Positions 57,130 to 64,000 of a stretch of 64,000 bases of DNA are shown one piece after another. Position 1 is the stretch's first letter. Each line of letters opens with the position of its first letter. The notes under the pieces were generated by a model that was not told where the DNA came from, ran no database searches, and worked only from the letters and a program-made list of their open reading frames with translations. The stretch is from Owenia fusiformis (lineage: Eukaryota > Annelida > Polychaeta > Sabellida > Oweniidae). Made by a program: the position numbers and the translations under genes. The DNA lies in assembly GCA_903813345.2 (NCBI GenBank), contig CAIIXF020000004.1, positions 22,445,985 to 22,509,984 on the forward strand, in the 5' to 3' direction.

Positions 57130-58829
57130 CCCACTCTCGAATAGACGAGATGCGAGTAGAAATGATCTTGATTTACATCATTAAGTATTCAAAATTCAGT
57201 CAAAGTGATGTCATATTTGAAATCTACATGTAAAAGTACATCTAAAATTATGGTTTCGAAAATTGTTTATCAACTTTGAAAATTTAATATTTTTTGAAAA
57301 TGTGACTTCTTGTTCGGGTTGATTCCCAATAGACCCCATATTACAAAATCACAAAAAGTTAAATATCTTTTCTTGTATTGGACATATAACATTTTTTCTT
57401 TTACTGGACATACTTTAATTTGCATAACTATTCGATACACAAGGGCTATATGAAAATTGAACCACTAAAACCTATGTAATTTAAGTTAAAGGGAACTTTC
57501 TACTATACCCGCCATGCTATCTGACCCGAGCGAGCCACCTGGTGGTGAAACTGGTAACTGCCTACTCGCATTTGCGTTATTGTATTTAACAATAGTCACA
57601 GCCGATGTCGACTTTAACGTACATTAATGGACTAAAGTTTAAATTAGGCCCAAAAGCATAGTTAATCCATTAGATTTTGTCAATAATTGTCGTAAAATCA
57701 TCCATGCATATCTATGGTATCTCATGCCATATAAAAATGGTTGATTAAAAATCTTGATATTTGAATTCCTAGTTGTATGTAAACAACCAATACCTATATC
57801 TGAAGTCTAATAGTAATAGACAAATCTAGAAAATCTATTGCTACCTATTGTTTATTATGTCATTCTACTAAGGCGGAAAAAAGGATTAACTTTTCTGATT
57901 TTGAAAAACTTCTTATGCTTTTGTAGTTTATAATCATATATCTAAGTGATATATCTAATATTATCTTCTTAAAGGCCTACTATACTTAATTTAGAAGAAA
58001 AAATAAGAAAAATAATCACTGAAACGTGTTACTCACTCACTCGCTCAAATATGACACAAAGTACGATTTGCTTCAATACTGAACCAAGAAAAAAAAGTCA
58101 CATTGAAAAAAGCATTTGAAGTTCAGAGATCATTAGACATGCATGCACATGTTAAACAAAGTGCATGTTTTAAGTAACTGTTGATTTAAAAGATGGCGAC
58201 ACTTCTATAAAAAAAATGAATGTATCATGTAATACAAACAACTTTACCATCTTTCACTGACATTGATAAAAACTTGATTTATAAAGCTTGACAGATCGAA
58301 AATATTATTTGATAATTTATTGTAAGCTTTGATGTGGTCCGTTCTAGCTGTTGTTGGTGTCAAATGAAAGATAAGGTTCTTATCAATACATTGGACATAC
58401 TATGAAATTCAAATGTAAGTCTTTATTTTGCCAAAAACCGTTGAAAATTCGCAAAGTGGGCCTTTAAAGATACACAATCACAGTCTTGAAACAACAATTA
58501 GCTATATAGCAATTTGCACTATAAAAATTTGCACTATAACAAATTGCACTACCACAGGTTGTTCAACTCAATACAGATTAGCACAAAAGATGGAGAAAGT
58601 GATTTTCTGTCAATGCAAATCTAATTCATTATAAGCAATCCAAGATAACTCAAGATATAATACATGGAGACACAAAAATCCATGATGAATTATGGAGAAA
58701 AATGAGTATAGTGAAATTGTATTTAAAATGAGTTAACAAATGTGATACTGAAAGATAAATGATTTTACGATATGGCTAACTCTTAATATAATACCACCCA
58801 CAACATTGAGGTTGTAAAATTCATGATAT
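57130..58829. other. Non-coding region, about 1.7 kb
   Basis: Mostly unique AT-rich DNA. ATGCGAGTAG (57150) and CTACTCGCAT (57562) are a weak inverted pair. GCACTATAA-type triplets occur near 58515-58550. The 68-codon frame at 58428 lacks support. Confidence 0.45.
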
Positions 58830-58955
58830 TTTGTCAAATAGTGGAATCAGCAAGGAATAAAGTAAACAGACATGTAGTTAACACTCTAAATTGTATCGGA
58901 ATGCAAGAAAATCAGACACTTCATTCAAATTTAACTGTGAAATACAAGAAAGAAC
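58830..58955 (+). repeat. Family A interspersed repeat
   Basis: TAGTGGAATCAGCAAGGAAT to TTCAAATTTAACTGTGAAAT. Confidence 0.87.
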
Positions 58956-59027
58956 CATTACAATAATGCGATTTCAATCACAGTCCCTGTCGTTTAAACA
59001 ACCATATTAGGTATTACTTTCTGTCAA

Positions 59028-59165
59028 CATTTCTCTCTAAAATTTGAATGAACTACCTAATTTTCTTGCATTGCTATACAATTTAGAGTGTTGACTATAC
59101 GCCTATATACTTAATTCCTTGCTGATTCCACTCTTTTCCACACTATTTTACATTTTAAAACATAC
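59028..59165 (-). repeat. Family A interspersed repeat
   Basis: TTTCTCTCTAAAATTTGAAT to CATTTTAAAACATACTAA. The tail is missing. Tail-to-tail with the previous copy. Confidence 0.88.
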
Positions 59166-59829
59166 TAACTTGACATTTTTCTTGAGGGCAGTATAAACTC
59201 AGAAAGTCTAAATTGATTTGGAATCTAATTTGCTGAGCTAAGCAGTAAAGGCCTCAGATTGGTTTTTAGAATTCTATTAAATTAGACCAATTTTTGAACA
59301 TCAGAAAGGTTGTCAGACTAAATGATTTTGCTAAAAATTGTCACATTTCTATGTGACCTTTTTCTCGAACACAATGAAAATTAATTTTAGTTACTCTATG
59401 TACAGGGGTTATTTCAAATTATCATAAAGGATAGGATTTGTTTTATTTTGTTACACTAAAGTTCGTACAGATATCATATCCATCCATGGATAAAAAATCA
59501 TACCACTCATAATCATAGGATATCCCTTATTTCATATGAGTATATTCAATAAAGCATTGCTCAAATAATATCAAATTCCGGAAATAAACCAGTGAATAAA
59601 TATTTTACTTATTTAAGGGATTTGTTGTGATAAATGACATCCTATTGCTATGACATCTCCGTGGTTACATTATAAAACATAAAATACAGTGAAATACAGA
59701 AAAAATAGCAAAGCAATAGAGTAAGCTTGGCATTCCTAGATATATTGACATATGGTAAATGGTATCTCATTGAAATTTCAATTCTTGGAGTGATGAATGA
59801 TACATGCTTGAGATATAAATAAAGCAATG
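59166..59829. other. Non-coding spacer
   Basis: A decayed family A-like phrase (AAAATACAGTGAAATACAGA, AGCAAAGCAATAGAGTAAGC) near 59685-59735. Nothing else seen. Confidence 0.4.
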
Positions 59830-60070
59830 TTGAGATGAATTACATTGCCCTGATCATGAGTTACATTACCCTGATCATGAATTACATTGCCCTGATCATG
59901 AATTACATTGCCCTGATCATGAATTACAATGCCCTGATCATGAATTACATTGCCCTGATCATGAATTACATTACCCTGATCATGAATTACATAGCCCTGA
60001 TCATGAATTACAATGCCCTGATCATGAATTACAATGCCCTGATCATGAATTACATTGCCTTGATCATGAT
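59830..60070. repeat. 21-bp tandem array, about 11 units
   Basis: Unit CCTGATCATGAATTACATTG plus C, each with the palindrome TGATCA. The 21-bp period leaves frames open on both strands (VIHDQGN and MNYIALI repeats). Confidence 0.95.
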
Positions 60071-60822
60071 TAACCAATGAAGTGTTTGGTGTTTATATTT
60101 CCTTCTCACAGTTAAAAATGCAATACACCGTATGTTTCTCTCCCGGACAATCTATGATGTCCCATTATTATTGCTTATATAATATCTCACATACCATGGA
60201 TATATCTTGAGACCAACTTATGGGTATATTATTTCTGATATATTGAAATAATCAACAGAACAACCAACTGTTAGAACTGAACACAATTCATTCAACAGCA
60301 ATCAAGGGGAATCCCCATCATTTGACAAGTGCCAACATGCGCCTGGAACATGCAGCCAATCAGGTTCACAATAAACAAATGAAACGAACAATCAGATAAC
60401 AGAGGATTTCCCCAGTTTATTCAAACTTAAGATTTGATTAATTTCAACGAAAATAATTCGACAGGTCAGTACAATCGCAAAATTAGCACATAAAGCGGCC
60501 GATTTGGAATTTCTTCTTTGGTTGTAAGTAGATAGGTGAATATGAGGTAGGACTCAACATGCAAAAAAAGGGTCTTGATTGTGCTTTCCTATCGCAACAT
60601 CTCTCTTAAGGTGTCTGGATAGAGAGTACCTTCAAATTTCTATACCAGGTTAAATGCTGTCATTTATAGTTTTGCATTAAGACTGGTATCTCCTTTCTCC
60701 CCTCACTCCATTTCACCCTTTCTCCCCCTCCCTCTCTTCAGCCCTCCCCCCTCCCTCTCTCAAACAACAGCCAAAAAACAAATGAAAACAACAGGCAAAA
60801 CTATTAGAAATTACATTCTTAA
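60071..60822. other. Non-coding spacer with a CT-rich run
   Basis: A pyrimidine tract at about 60688-60765. No exon. Confidence 0.45.
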
Positions 60823-61121
60823 CCTCTTGAATCCCAGGCTCTGAAATTGGCATGAAACCAGAGAATTTTTCATTTTTTGCCACCTTTTGACATTTTCTTA
60901 CATACCTATACAACTTTAGATGCTCAGCTTAGTAAAATTGGACGGCAGAGATCATTTCTACACGTTTTAAAACAATTTTTGTGTAAATTGGATGAAAATT
61001 GTTCAAATGAGAGCAATTTTTGTGAAAAATTTTGTGACGGATTTTCTCGTCCCTCTGGGCACCAGTCTTATTTCATTTGTGACAGATATATCCGTCACTC
61101 TCACTCTGGGTATTCAAGAGG
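60823..61121. mobile_element. piggyBac-type MITE, 299 bp
   Basis: Flanked by TTAA at 60819-60822 and 61122-61125. Ends CCTCTTGAATCCCAG and CTCTGGGTATTCAAGAGG are inverted with one indel. A sub-terminal pair, TGTGACGGATTTTC / GATATATCCGTCAC, also lies inside. No transposase sequence. The ends differ from those of the element at 3101, so this is a separate family. Confidence 0.88.
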
Positions 61122-61467
61122 TTAAAATGGAAACAAGCAAAACAACAAGTTATTTGGATAAAATAGCTGAAAAATCGTTGACTGCCTCACCTACTAATGA
61201 ACCCCTACATACACAGGAAATCAAGAAAATCCAAGCGAGAGTTTAATGCGAAAAAAATTTCAGATAACAAAAAATCTAATAAACCAAGTGACAATTTACA
61301 GCTGTAACGAGTAAATGATAACCGGGATAATAAATTACTCAAATTCAATCAAATTTTTCAAGAAAAATGAAAATAAATAAATTTAGATAAATCAACCGGA
61401 AAACTCGTCAACTGTATGGTATAGATTATTCATTAATTTCATAGAACTCATACTTAGGTTAAAGTAA
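61122..61467. other. Non-coding spacer
   Basis: Nothing recognised. Confidence 0.35.
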
Positions 61468-61630
61468 TCCATCTGCTTGTATGATTTCCAATGATTTCTC
61501 TATGATACTTAACAAAGTGATCAAATTTCTGGCATTTTTATATAATTTAAAGAATAGACTATACATGTGTTCACTATATTCCTTGGCCATTCCTTTCTTT
61601 TCTTATCTTTTTTTATTTTGAAACATACCC
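61468..61630 (-). repeat. Family A, decayed copy
   Basis: ATCCATCTGCTTGTATGATT, TATAATTTAAAGAATAGACT and TATTTTGAAACATACC. Confidence 0.65.
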
Positions 61631-62006
61631 CTCTGTTATTTTATGCGAGGGTAATATTAAGTACAGATATTATTACTTTTCGTAATGAGTTATATCCACA
61701 ATAAAACAATAGGACGTTCATTTATCGCATAATTGCAAAAAGTATCAGGCGGAAATAGAGCAACAGGCAAATGAACAGAGCAATGTTTTTGTAAAATCCT
61801 AAAATGTATACGGATAAAATTTATCTCTGGATGAAAGAGCAGGGGCTATTGATTCATATGATCCATGAACAGATCTGGATGGATTTTGACACGATAATGA
61901 TGCATTGTGGGATTGATCTTGGAATTTATCCAAGCATTGTTGAATTCAAACAATCTTTCGGATATATAAATCCTAATCTCAATAAAATTTATTCAAATTC
62001 CAAATG
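61631..62006. other. Non-coding spacer
   Basis: The 70-codon frame at 61804 has no splice or domain support. Confidence 0.35.
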
Positions 62007-62008
62007 TA

Positions 62009-62177
62009 CAGTTTAACCTGTCTTAGTGAACATCTCACTCGAGTAAATACCTGTGTCTAGTGAACACCTTTTTTCAGCACATAGTCCACTGAGTTTTGCC
62101 TCTCTGTAGTGAACACCTACCAATAGTAAACTCATTTTTATGGCTCCATAGATGTTCACTTTACACAGGTTTTACTG
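62009..62177. mobile_element. Family B MITE, 169 bp
   Basis: CAGTTTAACCTGTCTTAGTG at the left, ACACAGGTTTTACTG at the right, TA on each side. Confidence 0.87.
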
Positions 62178-62562
62178 TAATTTGGATAAATTTTGGGATA
62201 AATCCTAGGATCGCATCAATTCACCAAAAATATTTAGCCGCAGCAATAATCCAAAATTTATCATAAAGATAAAATCTATCCATATAAATTCTCAGATGAG
62301 GCATGTGAATTAAAATATTTGTGGGGTCCTAATTTATCATTTCATTAGATTTATAATTTCATGATCTTGATAAATTCACTTGGATGAAAAACTATTGTTT
62401 TAGTGAAAAATGTCATATTTATGGTGAGAAAATACTAATGGTCAAAGGTCTGACTGTCTTAAATCACTTGTTATATGATACCTTATTCTTTCTCAATATA
62501 TATTATAGTCAAGTGGGTGCAAGGCTCTTTGAAATCTCAAGTAGGTGTAGCGTCACTGTTAA
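62178..62562. other. Non-coding spacer
   Basis: A short family E phrase (CAAGTGGGTGCAAGGCTCTT) near 62510. Nothing else seen. Confidence 0.35.
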
Positions 62563-62735
62563 CAATAGTAAAACCAATGTATCGGAACACCTAGAGCTCT
62601 TATCAGAACACCTCTCAATGTCAAAACTGCTTCTTGTCCAAATTGTGTTATCTCCCATTGACTCACATGTTAAAAACCTTGAATTTGAACATCTACTAAT
62701 CCAAACACTTTTGGACAGTTCCAGTCATCGTGGGA
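62563..62735. repeat. Family B-related fragment (GAACACCTCTCAATG subtype)
   Basis: AGTAAAACCAATGTATCGGA, AGAACACCTCTCAATGTCAA and CTCCCATTGACTCACATGTT follow the order of 48826-49007; the right end is lost. The 148-codon frame at 62384-62830 overlaps it and is not a gene. Confidence 0.7.
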
Positions 62736-63339
62736 AATTATGGCCTTCTATTAGATTCTTTCTTGTTCAAAAACAGAGGGATGTCATGGTCTCAGTAGAA
62801 TTTGGATATGACAGATTTCACTGCATTTAAAAGAGGCAGGGGATCCATGCAGAAAAATATCAAGATGTTCACATGTAAAAAGTGAAGTAACCAGAAAATG
62901 AATGAAATTTTGGAGGAATGAGAGTAAAGACATGGTATCGAGATTTTACGACTTACTGAAATGGTAGTATTCAATTGGCTCGCGCTAACACATGCTGGAA
63001 AGGCAATTTGTTTCAAACATGCAAGGCAAATATATAAAGTACAAGGATGGGCCCCTATAAAATGGATATGAGCTTTGGTTTTTATTTGTCCAAAAATTCT
63101 TGATAAATAGTTGAAAAGTCAGAAGGACAAGTAAATGATTCCATATAAGCACACATGTTAGCCTTAAATCAGACACTAAATTTAGAGAAACAGTGTGTGG
63201 CATATAATATAAGAGATACTTTCATAGTTTTGAAAAGTGGAAGCATTTGGTTAAGAATCCTCCTTCAAGAAACTTTAGATCTTTTATCTTCACTTCATGT
63301 CATATCAACACCTCCGCCCTCCAGCTCATAGTAACATAA
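62736..63339. other. Non-coding spacer
   Basis: Nothing recognised. Confidence 0.35.
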
Positions 63340-63505
63340 CAGGCCTATTAAGCCAGCTTTTGCAAAGGGGATTCACTTTTGAAAAGCTCCCAGGGGTTCA
63401 CTAAAATTTGGTCCAGAAATAGCCAAAATCACGTAAAAGTGCCCAAAATGGTGAAACACTGCATGATTTTGAAAAAGAGTTTGGCCAGGGGGGGTTACTT
63501 CAAGC
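63340..63505. mobile_element. Family D element, truncated
   Basis: CAGGCCTATTAAGCCAGC at the left, GGGGATTCACTTTTGAAAAG and GCATGATTTTGAAAAAGAGT inside, then TTGGCCAGGGGGGG. The right inverted end is absent. Confidence 0.75.
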
Positions 63506-64000
63506 TCAAACTCTCTCATTCTAAAGAATAAAAAATGCATGAAAAACAGATCCCCATTCATGATTTACATTTTTAGTCATTTTTCATTTTCTTTCCGCTT
63601 CATTATTTGATCAAAACTACCACAAAAGTTTTTAAGTATAATTGTTTTCTAATTGAACAACCATATATCCTAGATAAAAAAAACTAGCCAGGAAAAGAAA
63701 TTTGTGATTTAGCTCGAAAATCTTATCTTTGTTCACAGTATAGTCCTGCAACAAGGCCTTTTGGGAAGGGAGCTTGATATGTAAGACTAACTTTTACCAA
63801 TGAAACCCAAAGGGTAGCAGTGATAAATTAAAATCAAATGAAGCTCTCTTTTAAAGTTCTAAACAAATCTAACTGTTGGGAAGTTAGAATACCTGTAACT
63901 CTAGATTTTTAAAATATTCTAAATGAAATAATCAATTGCAGTTTTGTTTTAAAACTCAAGATAAAAACAATTTGTAAGTCTATCAAATGATCAAAACATC
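63506..64000. other. Non-coding sequence to the window edge
   Basis: AAGCTCTCTTTTAA near 63842 is an inverted piece of the 47880-type motif. No CASK first exon recognised. Confidence 0.35.

Noticed and set aside
62384-62830. 148-codon plus-strand frame
   Set aside because: It runs through a family B-related repeat fragment, and its start lies in AT-rich unique DNA.

Overview
The window is animal nuclear DNA: A+T-rich, intron-bearing, and mostly repeats. Evidence for an animal is a two-exon fragment of the synaptic scaffold kinase CASK, a three-exon secreted sushi-domain gene with symmetric phase-1 introns, and many non-autonomous DNA transposons. Minisatellite-bearing mobile elements and the lack of any compact gene layout suggest a marine invertebrate, perhaps a mollusc or other lophotrochozoan. 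That placement is inference; nothing here fixes the species.

Three protein-coding loci can be supported. (1) Plus strand, 5.2-8.3 kb: a complete secreted protein of 210 residues (signal peptide, one sushi/CCP module, lysine-rich helical tail), spliced from three exons with a TATA box upstream. Its first intron holds a 53-bp tandem array, then four truncated copies of the head of the sushi exon. (2) Minus strand, 19.3-16.0 kb: one 3.3-kb exon encoding at least 1,096 residues of an acidic, disordered, unrecognised protein. The apparent stop lies inside a consensus splice donor, so the protein continues in an exon I could not find. (3) Minus strand, 40.6-39.6 kb: CASK exons for the N-lobe of the kinase domain. 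The second of these exons, with its 3' splice site, is reiterated in tandem (five splice-site-bearing copies plus a fragment); only the last copy keeps a splice donor.

The rest is repetitive. About 35 copies of one unnamed ~165-bp interspersed repeat (family A) occur on both strands from 4 kb to 61 kb, once as a five-unit tandem. Other families are: TA-flanked MITEs with CAGTAAAACCTG ends (B); elements with a fixed head, a variable minisatellite and a tail hairpin (C); GGGCGTAGCCAG-ended elements (D); two piggyBac-type elements flanked by TTAA; a pair of short MITEs with TGGGTCACATTTGCT ends; a 390-bp long inverted repeat; and a tRNA-like unit. At least fifteen tandem arrays (periods 16 to 126 bp) are present. 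Long open frames inside the arrays come from periods divisible by three and are not genes.

The most notable pattern is that two unrelated genes (CASK and the sushi gene) carry the same architecture: a tandem array whose unit is a 3' splice site plus the start of an exon, with the only splice donor after the last unit.
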